From Kribbella pratensis (GTDB taxonomy: Bacteria > Actinomycetota > Actinomycetes > Propionibacteriales > Kribbellaceae): a stretch of DNA of 64,000 nt. The stretch's first letter is position 1, and the number at the start of each line of letters is the position of its first letter. The translations under genes were made by a program, and so were the position numbers. A model generated the notes under the pieces. It searched no databases, had not been told where the DNA came from, and saw only the letters and a program-made list of their open reading frames with translations. The stretch is from NCBI RefSeq assembly GCF_004366075.1, contig NZ_SODU01000002.1, positions 558,001 through 622,000 on the forward strand. The letters are read 5' to 3'. This document shows, piece after piece, positions 36,007 to 44,104 of the stretch.

Positions 36007-36618
36007 ATGGAAACGCCCAAGCGCCGCCGCTCCAACACCCGGGCCCGACTTCTCGAGGGGGCACTGGAGGTGTTCGCCGAGCGCGGGTTCCACGGTGCGT
36101 CGGTGGAGGACATCTGCGAGCGGGCCGGGTTCACCCGCGGCGCCTTCTACTCGAACTTCGGCTCCAAGGACGAGCTGGTGCTCGCCCTGTTCCAGGCCAC
36201 GACCGACCGGCTCCTGGAGCAGATCGAGGCGCTGCTCCCCGAGTTGGCGAATCAGCCCGGCACGCTGCTGGACGCCGTCCTGGGACTGCTTGACGAGACC
36301 GCGCCGGACCGGCGGCAGTGGCATCTGATCTCCGCCGAGTTCACGTTGCACGCGTTGCGCGATCCGGAAGCGGCGGAGTCGCTGAACAGGCAACGGGCGA
36401 TGTTCCGCGAGAGCCTGACCCGGCTGGTCGAGCAGATCGCCGAGACCGGCGGGCTGGAGCTCACCGTGCCGGCCGAGCAGTTCGTGCGCATGGTGATGGC
36501 GCTGCACGAGGGCGCGCGCTCACAGAGCCTGCTCGAGCCGCTGGAGGTCCCGGCCGGTTCGCTCGAGCACACGTTCCTGCCGATGGTGCTGGAAGCGGTC
36601 AGCCGACCTTCACGTTGA
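36007..36618 (+). CDS. TetR-family repressor of the YhgE operon
   Basis: A 203-residue TetR protein. Helix-turn-helix at about 25-55 (HGASVEDICERAGFTRGAFYSNF, shown here only in outline: V-E-D-I-C then FTRGAFYSNF) followed by KDELVLALFQ. The ligand domain contains LDETAPDRRQWHLISAEF. The operator overlaps its promoter, so it is autoregulated. It is convergent with the sulfite-oxidase-like gene, overlapping it by 20 bp. Confidence 0.92.
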   Translation: METPKRRRSNTRARLLEGALEVFAERGFHGASVEDICERAGFTRGAFYSNFGSKDELVLALFQATTDRLLEQIEALLPELANQPGTLLDAVLGLLDETAPDRRQWHLISAEFTLHALRDPEAAESLNRQRAMFRESLTRLVEQIAETGGLELTVPAEQFVRMVMALHEGARSQSLLEPLEVPAGSLEHTFLPMVLEAVSRPSR

Positions 36619-38299
36619 CCGTGTGCAAGCCGGTCGCACCGTTAGGAGCGGGCGGCGCCGAGGACTCGACCTGGGGATTGCCCTTCGCGTCGAACGCCCG
36701 TACCTGCAGCACGTGCGTGCCGCGCGATGCCTCCCACGTCCAGTGCCACTGCCGCCAGGTGTCGATCGACGGATCCGCGGCCAGCGTGGCTTGTTGCCAA
36801 GGGCCCCCATCGACCCGGACCTCGACCTTCGACACCCCGACGTGCTGGTCCCAGGCCACGCCGGCGACCGTCACCCGTCCCGGTTCGACCTTCTTCCCCA
36901 GCGGAGTGTCGATCCGCGACGACAACTTGATCGGGCCGAGCGCCGACCAGCCGCGCGGCGTCCAGTACCCCTCGAACCGGTCGAACCGCGTCACCTCGAT
37001 GTCCACCAGCCACTTCGTCGCCGACACGTAGCCGTACAGCCCGGGTACGACGATGCGCACCGGGAACCCGTGCTCCACCGGCAACGGCTGCCCGTTCATC
37101 GCGAACGCGAGCATCGCCTGCCGGTCGTCGAGCAGCGTCGGCAGCGGCGTACCTGCGGTGAATCCGTCCTTCGACGTGGACTGGATCGCATCCGCGTCCT
37201 TCGACGGGCCGGCCTCCAGGAGCAGGTCCTTCAGCAGGACGCCGGACCACAAGGCGTTCCCGATCAGGTCGCCGCCGACCTCGTTGCTCACACAGGTGAG
37301 CGTGACCCACTTGTGGATGACCTGGCGTTTCAGGAGGTCGTCGAAGGACAGTTCGAGCTGGTGGTCGACCATGCCGTGGATGCGGAGCTTCCAGTCCGCA
37401 GGCACGATCTGCGGCACCGAGAGTGCGGTGTCGATGCGGTAGAAGTCGTCGTTCGCCGTCGCCCACGGTACGGCGCCGTCGGCCTGGACGCCGGCGGGCG
37501 GGGCGAGGGTCGGCGGCAGTGGGAGGTTGAGCTGTTTGCGGGCATCCGCCACGGCGGCGCGATTCCCGCCGACGACCTTGCCCAGTGCGCCGATCGCCGC
37601 CGCGCCGAGGGCGACACCGGCCGACAACTGCAGGAAGCCGCGGCGGCTGACACCGTCGTCCGGGAAGTCGAGTAGCGGCTCGAGCCGACGGCTGAACAGG
37701 CGAAGAATGATGAGTGCGGTCACGCCGGCGAGTGCCGACGGGAGGAACCCGGTCTGGCCGGAGTCGGCGCGCGTCATGGCTGCGGCGACGGCGACGCCAG
37801 TCAGGGCGATCGTGATCAGGGCACCTGCCCAATAGCGTCGTACGGCGAGGATGCCGCCGACCGCGGCGAGGGCCACGACGACGATCAGGATGCCTGCTCG
37901 GAGCGCGGTCTTGTCGTGGATCCCGAACCAGGAGATCGCCAGCTCCTTCAGCCACGGAGGCACGCGGTCGATGAACGCGGATCCGATCGCGACGACGGGC
38001 GTCTGCCGCGTACCGAGGATCCCGGCTGCCACGCTGCCGACTGCCAGCCCGGCGAGGGCGGCGAGTACGCCACCGGCTGCCGCGCGCCAACGGATCGCCC
38101 GACGTACCGGCCCTGCCATAGCCCGCCCATCAGGGCCGCCTGGGCTCCCGGGTCCGCCGGAACCTCTGGGGCCTCCGGTTCCGCCCGAAGCTCCCGGACC
38201 GCCGGTTCCGCCCGAAGCTCCTGGACCGCCGCGGTGTCCGCGGCCGGTGGTGTCCGGCGTACCCGTGCCGGGGTGCAGCTGATCCGGGGGTTGTTTCAC
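36599..38299 (-). CDS. Membrane-anchored molybdopterin oxidoreductase, sulfite-oxidase fold
   Basis: Up to 566 residues. Residues 1-60 are a Gly/Pro/Ser-rich tract made of a 27-bp DNA repeat; about five TM segments follow (75-215), then a Tat-like SRRGFLQLSAGVALGAAAIG and the catalytic domain. The molybdenum ligand Cys is in VTLTCVSNEVGGDLIG; GFPVRIVVPGLYGYVSATKW is a pterin-binding stretch. The C-terminal 100 residues form the Ig-like dimerisation domain. It likely works on the outer membrane face with the TM part anchoring or passing electrons. The start is uncertain: GTG 38299 has a poor ribosome site, and ATG 38119 would remove the repeats. Confidence 0.82.
   Translation of the reverse strand: MKQPPDQLHPGTGTPDTTGRGHRGGPGASGGTGGPGASGGTGGPRGSGGPGSPGGPDGRAMAGPVRRAIRWRAAAGGVLAALAGLAVGSVAAGILGTRQTPVVAIGSAFIDRVPPWLKELAISWFGIHDKTALRAGILIVVVALAAVGGILAVRRYWAGALITIALTGVAVAAAMTRADSGQTGFLPSALAGVTALIILRLFSRRLEPLLDFPDDGVSRRGFLQLSAGVALGAAAIGALGKVVGGNRAAVADARKQLNLPLPPTLAPPAGVQADGAVPWATANDDFYRIDTALSVPQIVPADWKLRIHGMVDHQLELSFDDLLKRQVIHKWVTLTCVSNEVGGDLIGNALWSGVLLKDLLLEAGPSKDADAIQSTSKDGFTAGTPLPTLLDDRQAMLAFAMNGQPLPVEHGFPVRIVVPGLYGYVSATKWLVDIEVTRFDRFEGYWTPRGWSALGPIKLSSRIDTPLGKKVEPGRVTVAGVAWDQHVGVSKVEVRVDGGPWQQATLAADPSIDTWRQWHWTWEASRGTHVLQVRAFDAKGNPQVESSAPPAPNGATGLHTVNVKVG
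38175..38228 (-). repeat. 27-bp tandem repeat encoding GPGASGGTG-type units
   Basis: Two 27-bp units (38175-38201 and 38202-38228) differ at one position, and weaker copies extend to about 38150. They encode the Gly-rich N-terminus of the sulfite-oxidase-like protein and are a likely site of length variation between strains. Confidence 0.7.
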
Positions 38300-38320
38300 T
38301 TCTCAACCATTGCGCGATGA

Positions 38321-38344
38321 GGCGCCCGACACCAGTCGGGCGCC
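38321..38344 (-). terminator. Hairpin after the MarR gene
   Basis: GGCGCCCGAC (38321-38330) and GTCGGGCGCC (38335-38344) form a perfect 10-bp stem with a 4-nt loop, 47 bp past the MarR stop on the minus strand. No T run follows, as is common in actinomycetes. Confidence 0.55.
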
Positions 38345-38391
38345 CCATCCGTTAGTCGCGGGTAATGCTCTTGTGTAGTTGTGAGGGTTGG

Positions 38392-38943
38392 TCAGATCCG
38401 GTCGGGTGTGATGGGCCCGAGCCCCGGGCGGCCGTTCGGCCAGCGGCGGGCGTTGTCCCGCACTCGGCGAAGCTTGCCGAGAACGACGTCCTGCTCGTCG
38501 GCCAACTGGGACATCCAGAGGCTGTCGATTTCGAGGAGGTGGTCCGGCAGTGCTTCGCGCAGCCGCCGCTTTCCCTCCTCGGTCAGGACCGCGAACGAGC
38601 CGCGGGCGTCGTCAGGACAAGGCTCCCGGCGGACCAGTCCGAGGTTCTCGGCACGGTCGACCAGCCGGGTGATGCCGCCGGTGGTGACGGTCAACTCCCG
38701 GGCGAGGGAGGTAAGACGCTGCTTCTCCCCGTTGCTGCGGGCCAGCCGCAGCAACAGTTCGAACATTGCCATTTGCAGTCCACTGCGCTTCAGGGAATGA
38801 CGCATCAGGTGATCCAGCTCGGCTGCTGCTTCTCGCAGCAGGCCGTAAGCCGTCAGCACGTCGCTTTCCCAGGGTTCGGCAGCGCGGGTGGGTTCTGCAT
38901 CGGCGAGCGCTAGGGGCGAGCAAAGCGAAGGCGCGATGGTCAT
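38392..38943 (-). CDS. MarR-family regulator
   Basis: A 183-residue protein with the MarR winged helix: LTSLARELTVTTGGITRLVD (about 85-104) is the helix-turn-helix and GLVRREPCPDDARGSFAVLT the wing, with the conserved DDxR. Helices before and after form the dimer arm. MarR proteins respond to phenolic or drug-like ligands. It is divergent from the ABC-2 operon with 196 bp between, and that operon is its most likely target. A palindrome stands near its own start. Confidence 0.9.
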   Translation of the reverse strand: MTIAPSLCSPLALADAEPTRAAEPWESDVLTAYGLLREAAAELDHLMRHSLKRSGLQMAMFELLLRLARSNGEKQRLTSLARELTVTTGGITRLVDRAENLGLVRREPCPDDARGSFAVLTEEGKRRLREALPDHLLEIDSLWMSQLADEQDVVLGKLRRVRDNARRWPNGRPGLGPITPDRI

Positions 38944-38956
38944 GCGCGGACTCTAT

Positions 38957-38991
38957 TAGCTGACTAGGTCACTTCGCTACACGGGGTGACC
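38957..38991. promoter_or_regulatory. Candidate MarR operator region
   Basis: TAGCTGACTA (38957-38966) is an imperfect palindrome 14 bp before the MarR start, of the TAG-N4-CTA form seen for MarR sites. It is followed directly by perfect arms GGTCAC (38967-38972) and GTGACC (38986-38991). Confidence 0.4.
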
Positions 38992-39139
38992 TTTCGGCTA
39001 CAGATCGACCCAGAACCGCGTGCTCCTGAGCGTAACCGAGCACTCTCCGACAGATCCGGTCTAGAACGGTGAAATTCGGACTGCGGTGTCGGTGGATCGG
39101 TGGGAGGATGACCGTTCGCTCTTGCTGGGGAGGGTACGC

Positions 39140-40156
39140 ATGGCGGTGATCGAGGCGGCTGAGCTCGTCAAGGAATTCAGCCGGCCGGCCGTGCTGGAAG
39201 GCCGGCTGCCGCGGCTGCGGGCGCTGTTCAGCACCAAACGCGACATCAACCGCGCGGTGAACGGGGTGAACTTCGAGGTCGAGCCCGGTGAACTCGTCGG
39301 CTACCTCGGCCCGAACGGCGCCGGCAAGTCGACAACGATCAAGATGCTGACCGGGATCCTCACCCCGACGTCCGGCGTGTGCCGGGTCGCCGGGCTGGAG
39401 CCGTCCCGGGACCGCGCCCGCAACGCCCGCAACATCGGCGTCGTCTTCGGCCAGCGGACCCAGCTCTGGTACGACCTCCCGCTCCGCGACTCGTTCGAAG
39501 TCCTCGCAGACCTCTACAACCTCGACCGAACGACGTACCGCAACCGCGTCGGTCTCTTCACCGAACTGCTCGACCTGTCCGACTTCCTGGACACACCCGT
39601 CCGCTCGCTGTCACTCGGCCAGCGGATGCGCGGCGATCTCGTGGCCGCGATGCTGCACGAACCGTCGATCCTCTTCCTGGACGAGCCGACTGTCGGCCTG
39701 GACGTGGTCGCGAAGGCGCGGCTGACCGAGTTCATCGCCGAGACCAACCGGTCCGCCGGTACGACGGTGGTCCTGACCACGCACGACATGGAAGATGTCG
39801 AGCGGCTCTGCCATCGCATCATCGTGATCGACTCGGGCACGGTCCTGTACGACGGCGACCTGTCGCGGTTGAAGGAACGCTTCATGCCGTACCGCTTCCT
39901 CGTCCTCACCTTGGCCGAGCGCAGCATCCGCCGGGTCGCGGACATCCCGTTCGCGACCGAGGTGGAGACCAGCGCGGTCGGCACGGTCCTGCCGTACCCG
40001 GACCGCAGCGTCGTCCTGCGTTTCGACCCGCGGGAGATCACCACGCCCGAGCTGATCGCGCGGGCGTCGCAGGTGTACCAGGTCGACGAGTTGTCGATCG
40101 TCGATCCACGGCTGACCGACGTGATCTCCCAGCTGTACGACGGACTGCTGACGTGA
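39140..40156 (+). CDS. ABC-2 exporter ATPase subunit
   Basis: A 338-residue ATP-binding subunit. Walker A GYLGPNGAGKSTTIKML near 55, signature SLSLGQRMRGDLVAAML near 155, Walker B ILFLDEPTVGLD near 175 and the H-loop LTTHDM near 210. The GQRTQLWYDLP stretch after Walker A marks the subgroup whose two permeases are encoded downstream. The C-terminal 90 residues form a regulatory domain as in DrrA-like proteins. ATG 39140 has GGGAGG 7 nt upstream. First gene of a three-gene operon with overlapping starts. Confidence 0.92.
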   Translation: MAVIEAAELVKEFSRPAVLEGRLPRLRALFSTKRDINRAVNGVNFEVEPGELVGYLGPNGAGKSTTIKMLTGILTPTSGVCRVAGLEPSRDRARNARNIGVVFGQRTQLWYDLPLRDSFEVLADLYNLDRTTYRNRVGLFTELLDLSDFLDTPVRSLSLGQRMRGDLVAAMLHEPSILFLDEPTVGLDVVAKARLTEFIAETNRSAGTTVVLTTHDMEDVERLCHRIIVIDSGTVLYDGDLSRLKERFMPYRFLVLTLAERSIRRVADIPFATEVETSAVGTVLPYPDRSVVLRFDPREITTPELIARASQVYQVDELSIVDPRLTDVISQLYDGLLT

Positions 40157-40959
40157 GCACGGCGGAGCAGGTCAGGGCGTTCCGCGGGATGACCCGTGCC
40201 GGCACCCGATCCGTCCTCATCTACCGAGGCGATCTGATCACCGGCGCGGTGACGTTGGTGATCCAGGTCGTCCTCGCGATCGCGGTCTGGCGGATCGTGT
40301 ACTCCGGGCGTGGGCCGGTCGACGGTGTGGACGCTCGTACCGCGGTGGCGTACGCGGCGATCGCGGCGTGTCTGCAATCGGTGCTCCTTCCGTGGCAGTT
40401 CTCGTCGTTACCGATGCGGATCCGCAACGGGCAGATCGCAACGGACCTGACCCGGCCGCTGGGCCTGATCTGGCAGGTCTTCGGGCAGAACCTCGGCGTC
40501 CTGCTCGGCCGGCTCCCGCTCGGCGCGTTCGGGCTCGCGGCCGCCGCGGTCCTCGGTGCGTTGACGCTGCCGCCGGGGTGGGCTGCGGGACTCCTCTCGC
40601 TGGTGGCGACGGTCGGCGGCGTACTGGTCGCGATGCTGTGCAACCTGATCGTTTCGATGGTGACGTTCTGGACGTTCGAGGTCGGCGGGCCGTTGATCGT
40701 GTACCGGTTCGGGAGTGCGTTCCTCTCGGGGTCGTTGATTCCGCTGTGGTTCATGCCGGGGTGGTTGCGGGCTTCGGTCGAGTGGCTTCCGTTCCAGGCG
40801 CAGGTGTACACGCCCGTTTCGATCTATCTCGGTCAGACACGTGGTGGTCAGGCGCTCGCGCTGGTCGGCGTACAGCTGGTGTGGGTGGTCCTGCTGACTG
40901 GCCTCCTCGAACTGGTCTGGCGACGGGCGCGGTACCGGGTGGTGGTGCAGGGTGGCTGA
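40153..40959 (+). CDS. ABC-2 exporter permease 1
   Basis: A 268-residue membrane protein with six TM segments and no periplasmic domain. The first cytoplasmic stretch (FRGMTRAGTRSVLIYRGDL) and the FGSAFLSGSLIPLWFMPGWL helix are typical of the DUF990/ABC-2 permease pair found with this ATPase type. GTG overlaps the ATPase stop (GTGA). The substrate is not predictable. It forms a heterodimer with the next gene product. Confidence 0.88.
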   Translation: MSTAEQVRAFRGMTRAGTRSVLIYRGDLITGAVTLVIQVVLAIAVWRIVYSGRGPVDGVDARTAVAYAAIAACLQSVLLPWQFSSLPMRIRNGQIATDLTRPLGLIWQVFGQNLGVLLGRLPLGAFGLAAAAVLGALTLPPGWAAGLLSLVATVGGVLVAMLCNLIVSMVTFWTFEVGGPLIVYRFGSAFLSGSLIPLWFMPGWLRASVEWLPFQAQVYTPVSIYLGQTRGGQALALVGVQLVWVVLLTGLLELVWRRARYRVVVQGG

Positions 40960-41761
40960 GCAGACGTGGCTGCGTCAGTACGTCATCCTCGAACGCGCTG
41001 CGTTGCGGGCGCAGTTGCAGTACCGGGTGAACTTCTGGACGACTCTGATGGGCGGTGTCGCGTACCAGGGCACGCAGTTGCTGTTCCTCGGCGTACTCCT
41101 CGGGAAGTTCGGACTGATCGGCGGCTGGGGGTTCTCCGAGGTCGCGTTCGTGTTCGCGATGCGACTGGCGTCGCATGCCTTGTACGTCGTCCCGTTCGGG
41201 GCGCTGATGTTCACCGACGAGATGGTCCGCGACGGTGAGTTCGACCGGGTCCTGTTGCGACCGGTGAACCCGTTCCTGCAACTGGTCACGCGGAGGTTCC
41301 AGCTGATGGCGCTCGGGGACGCGCTGCTCGGCTTCGGTGCGCTGGCCATCTTCGGCTGGCAGGCGCCCGTCGACTGGACCCCGGCGAAGATCGGCTACCT
41401 GATCCTCGCGGTCGTCGGCGGCGGTCTGGTCGAAACCGGCATCCAGACGTTCTTCTGCGGCCTGTCCTTCGTCGCCACGTCCACCTTCTCCCTTCGCATC
41501 TTCGCCGACAGCTCGATCACCCAGTTCTCCGGCTACCCGCTGACCATGTTCGGCCGGGCCACCTTCTACGCGTTCTGCACGCTCTTCCCGATGGCGTTCA
41601 TCTCCTTCCTCCCGGCAACAGTCCTCCTCGGCCGCACTTCCGACGTCCCGCTCCCCACCTGGCTGACCACCCTCTCCCCGCTCGCCGGCCCCGTCGTCCT
41701 CGCCCTCGGCTACTCCTTCTTCACCAAGATGATGCCGAGATACACCAGCCCCGGGAGCTGA
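40952..41761 (+). CDS. ABC-2 exporter permease 2
   Basis: A 269-residue six-TM permease of the same class. It starts at a GTG 8 nt inside the previous gene. Family markers are FEVAFVFAMRL-like text (here FSEVAFVFAMRLAS), the cytoplasmic DGEFDRVLLRPVNPFLQLV loop and the SSITQFSGYPLTMFGR segment near residue 185. It completes the heterodimeric exporter with the two upstream gene products. Confidence 0.9.
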   Translation: MAEQTWLRQYVILERAALRAQLQYRVNFWTTLMGGVAYQGTQLLFLGVLLGKFGLIGGWGFSEVAFVFAMRLASHALYVVPFGALMFTDEMVRDGEFDRVLLRPVNPFLQLVTRRFQLMALGDALLGFGALAIFGWQAPVDWTPAKIGYLILAVVGGGLVETGIQTFFCGLSFVATSTFSLRIFADSSITQFSGYPLTMFGRATFYAFCTLFPMAFISFLPATVLLGRTSDVPLPTWLTTLSPLAGPVVLALGYSFFTKMMPRYTSPGS

Positions 41762-41772
41762 CTCTTCGGGCC

Positions 41773-41781
41773 TGTGGATAA
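41773..41781 (-). promoter_or_regulatory. Perfect DnaA box, left of the VirB6-like pair
   Basis: TGTGGATAA, the complement of TTATCCACA, lies 74 bp before the first gene of the pair; with the neighbouring C it shares the 10-mer TTATCCACAG with the box on the other side. Such an AT-rich nonamer is rare in this GC-rich DNA. Confidence 0.6.
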
Positions 41782-41854
41782 CTTCCGCGGCGGTCCGGCG
41801 ATTTTTGCGAGCCTTGATCCGCGCGGTTGTGGATCAACGGAGGCGGGGAGTCGG

Positions 41855-42655
41855 ATGAGCAAGGACAAGGACGAGAGTTCGCCGTACGGCGCTGGATTCA
41901 TCGCGGCCTGCATCGTCGTCGGTGCGGTCCTGATCTGCGGGATCGTCATCATCTTCGCGGGCGGGGGCGGCTCGACCCGCGCGAGCGCCGCGGCCCAGCA
42001 GCCGGTCGCGGCCGCCTCGGTTCCGCCCACGAACGAGCCGGCCTCCGCGCCTGGCACCCCCGAGGGTGGTCCGGCGCAGACCAGCAACACCAACAGCTCC
42101 GGAAGCGAGGGGCGGACGGGTTCCTGCGGTCTTCCGGCCGGTGACCAGGCCGTTCCCGCCCAGGCGCCGGCGGTCGACGGTTGGGAGGTCAGCCGGCGGG
42201 TCGTCGTACCGCGCTCCTCGAAGTACGGACCGGGCACGACCGACTCCGACGGGTTCCGGCATTGCTTCGCGCACTCGCCTACCGGCGCGGTGTACGCGGC
42301 GTACAGCGCGATCGCGGCGATCGCGGACCAGAGCAAGCTCGTCCCGACGGTCAAGAAGCTCATGGTTCCCGGCTCGGCGACCGACAGCCTGCTCCGCCAA
42401 GTCGCCGCGGACGGGTCCTCGAGTGCCACCTCGACGGTCCAGGTCGTCGGTTACCGGGTCATCGACGCCGGACCGGACCGAGTGACCCTCATGCTCGCCA
42501 TGCCCGTCGAGTCCGTGTACATGAGCGCCAACCTGACCCTGGTCTGGCACGAGGGTGACTGGCGTCTCCAGCCGCCGCCTCCGGGCGAGGCTGTCGGAGC
42601 CCCCTTCTCCCAGCACCGCGACCTGAGCGACTTCGTGAAGTGGAGTGGTATCTGA
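41855..42655 (+). CDS. Membrane-anchored protein of a conjugation-like gene pair
   Basis: A 266-residue protein: a short cytoplasmic N-terminus, one TM helix (about 14-38), a Pro/Ser/Gly/Thr-rich linker (40-95) and an extracytoplasmic domain with two Cys (CGLPAGDQAVP and FRHCFAHSPTGAVYAAYSAI). Proteins of this form occur beside VirB6/TrbL-like genes in actinomycete conjugative elements and probably sit in a mating-pore-like complex. GGGGAG precedes the ATG. The TGATG junction couples it to the next gene. Confidence 0.7.
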   Translation: MSKDKDESSPYGAGFIAACIVVGAVLICGIVIIFAGGGGSTRASAAAQQPVAAASVPPTNEPASAPGTPEGGPAQTSNTNSSGSEGRTGSCGLPAGDQAVPAQAPAVDGWEVSRRVVVPRSSKYGPGTTDSDGFRHCFAHSPTGAVYAAYSAIAAIADQSKLVPTVKKLMVPGSATDSLLRQVAADGSSSATSTVQVVGYRVIDAGPDRVTLMLAMPVESVYMSANLTLVWHEGDWRLQPPPPGEAVGAPFSQHRDLSDFVKWSGI

Positions 42656-43983
42656 TGTGCTCACCAATGGACATGAAGTGCCACGTCGTCGAGGGCGTCC
42701 AGTCCGCCGCCAACAACGGGATGGCGACCTTCGAGCGGATGACCTCGGACTTCTTCTCGACCATCCTGAACTCGCTGGCGACGTTCTGGGTCGAGCCGAA
42801 AACCCCCGTCGCCCTCGCGACCTCCAGCGCCGACGGGCAGACCTGGACGGAGAGCAAGACGGTCGCGTTCGTGCATGAGAAGACGCTCGGATTGACGTTG
42901 ACGATCTTCGCTCTCGCGATCGTCATCGCCGGAATGCGGATGGCTTGGGAGCAACGGGCCAAACCGCTCCAGGACCTGCTGAAGGCGATGCTGACATTTG
43001 TGGTCGTCTGCGGTGCAGGAACCGCAGCTGTGCAACTCCTGATCGCGTGGTCGGACGACTTCGCCCTGAGCGTGGTACATGACGCGATCGGAGGCCATAG
43101 CTTCGTGGACGCCATGAAGAATGTGGTCACCGGGCCCTCCGATACCGGTGGCGGGGTCGGGAACGTGGTCAAGTCAGTACTGATGCTCGTGCTTCTCGGA
43201 CAGTTGTCGGCCTGGGCTTCGCTGATCCAGATCGTCCTGATGCTGATTCGATCGGCGATGCTGGTGCTCCTTGGCTCGACGCTGCCGCTGGCAGCCGCGG
43301 CGACCAACACCGAGGTCGGCAAGGCGTGGTTCAAGAAGTACTGCGCGTGGACCCTGGGCTTCATCGCCTACAAGCCTGCAGCGGCCCTGATCTACGCGGC
43401 TGCGATCAAGCTCAAGCAGGAGAAGATGTTCGCCCAGGGGAGTTCGGGCCTGCTGCCGTCCCTCACCGGCGTGATGATGATGATGCTCGCGATTTTCGCC
43501 TTGCCGGCGCTGCTGCGCCTCGCGGTGCCGATCACAGCGGCCGTCGGGGGTGGCTCGGCCGGCATGGGGAGCACCGGTCCCGAGATGGGGTCGTTGGCGT
43601 CGGGCGCCGTCAACGTCGGCCCGTCCTCCCGCAGCGGTAGTAGCGCAGGGACATCCGGTGGCGGGGCATCGGGGGCCGGCTCATCGGGTGCGGGTGCGAG
43701 TGGTGCTGCGACGACCGGCGCCAAGGCTGCCGGGCTTGGGCCGGCGGGTGTCGCCGCGGCCGCGGCGCGCAAGGCTGTGGGGGCGTTCGCCGGGGCGGCG
43801 GCGCATTCGGCGGGTGAGGCAGGTGGTGGCAGTTCGGGGGCGTCCATGCCTCGGTCGAGCGGCAGCCGGTCAAGCGGCGGCCGCACGAACAGCCGAAGCC
43901 CCGGTGGACGGACCAGTCCAAGCCCCAAGGTTCCCGCCGGTTCCACAACCGGTGGAGACACCGGACCCTCCGGTAACTGGTAG
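42655..43983 (+). CDS. VirB6/TrbL-like polytopic membrane protein
   Basis: A 442-residue protein. An N-terminal amphipathic part holds two Cys, then come six to seven TM segments from about residue 75 to 300, including LTIFALAIVIAGMRMAW and MLVLLGSTLPLAAAATN. The final 120 residues are low-complexity Gly/Ser/Ala/Thr turning Arg-rich. This is the layout of TrbL/VirB6 proteins of type IV secretion. The other parts of a type IV system (VirB4 ATPase, coupling protein, relaxase) are absent from the window. The start overlaps the previous stop by 1 nt. Confidence 0.75.
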   Translation: MCSPMDMKCHVVEGVQSAANNGMATFERMTSDFFSTILNSLATFWVEPKTPVALATSSADGQTWTESKTVAFVHEKTLGLTLTIFALAIVIAGMRMAWEQRAKPLQDLLKAMLTFVVVCGAGTAAVQLLIAWSDDFALSVVHDAIGGHSFVDAMKNVVTGPSDTGGGVGNVVKSVLMLVLLGQLSAWASLIQIVLMLIRSAMLVLLGSTLPLAAAATNTEVGKAWFKKYCAWTLGFIAYKPAAALIYAAAIKLKQEKMFAQGSSGLLPSLTGVMMMMLAIFALPALLRLAVPITAAVGGGSAGMGSTGPEMGSLASGAVNVGPSSRSGSSAGTSGGGASGAGSSGAGASGAATTGAKAAGLGPAGVAAAAARKAVGAFAGAAAHSAGEAGGGSSGASMPRSSGSRSSGGRTNSRSPGGRTSPSPKVPAGSTTGGDTGPSGNW

Positions 43984-44030
43984 CCGGTTCGCAGACAGGA
44001 GGATGGGTGCGATCGCTCTTGTCCCCAGGG

Positions 44031-44039
44031 TTATCCACA
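44031..44039 (+). promoter_or_regulatory. Perfect DnaA box, right of the VirB6-like pair
   Basis: TTATCCACA 48 bp after the VirB6-like stop, in inverted orientation to the box at 41773-41781. Confidence 0.6.
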
Positions 44040-44065
44040 GCTGTGTATTGGGGCTGTCGGCAACG

Positions 44066-44104
44066 ATCTGCTGGGTGTTCATCTGCTGGGTGTTCATCTG
44101 CTGG
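44066..44104. repeat. 15-bp tandem repeat
   Basis: ATCTGCTGGGTGTTC occurs twice in tandem (44066-44080 and 44081-44095), with the first 9 nt of a third copy to 44104. It lies between the VirB6-like gene and the end of the GNAT gene. Confidence 0.75.

Noticed and set aside
43870..44104. A minus-strand frame starting MNTQQMNTQQ from the 15-bp repeats
   Set aside because: It has no ribosome site, ends inside the low-complexity antisense of the VirB6-like gene and owes its start to the tandem repeat.
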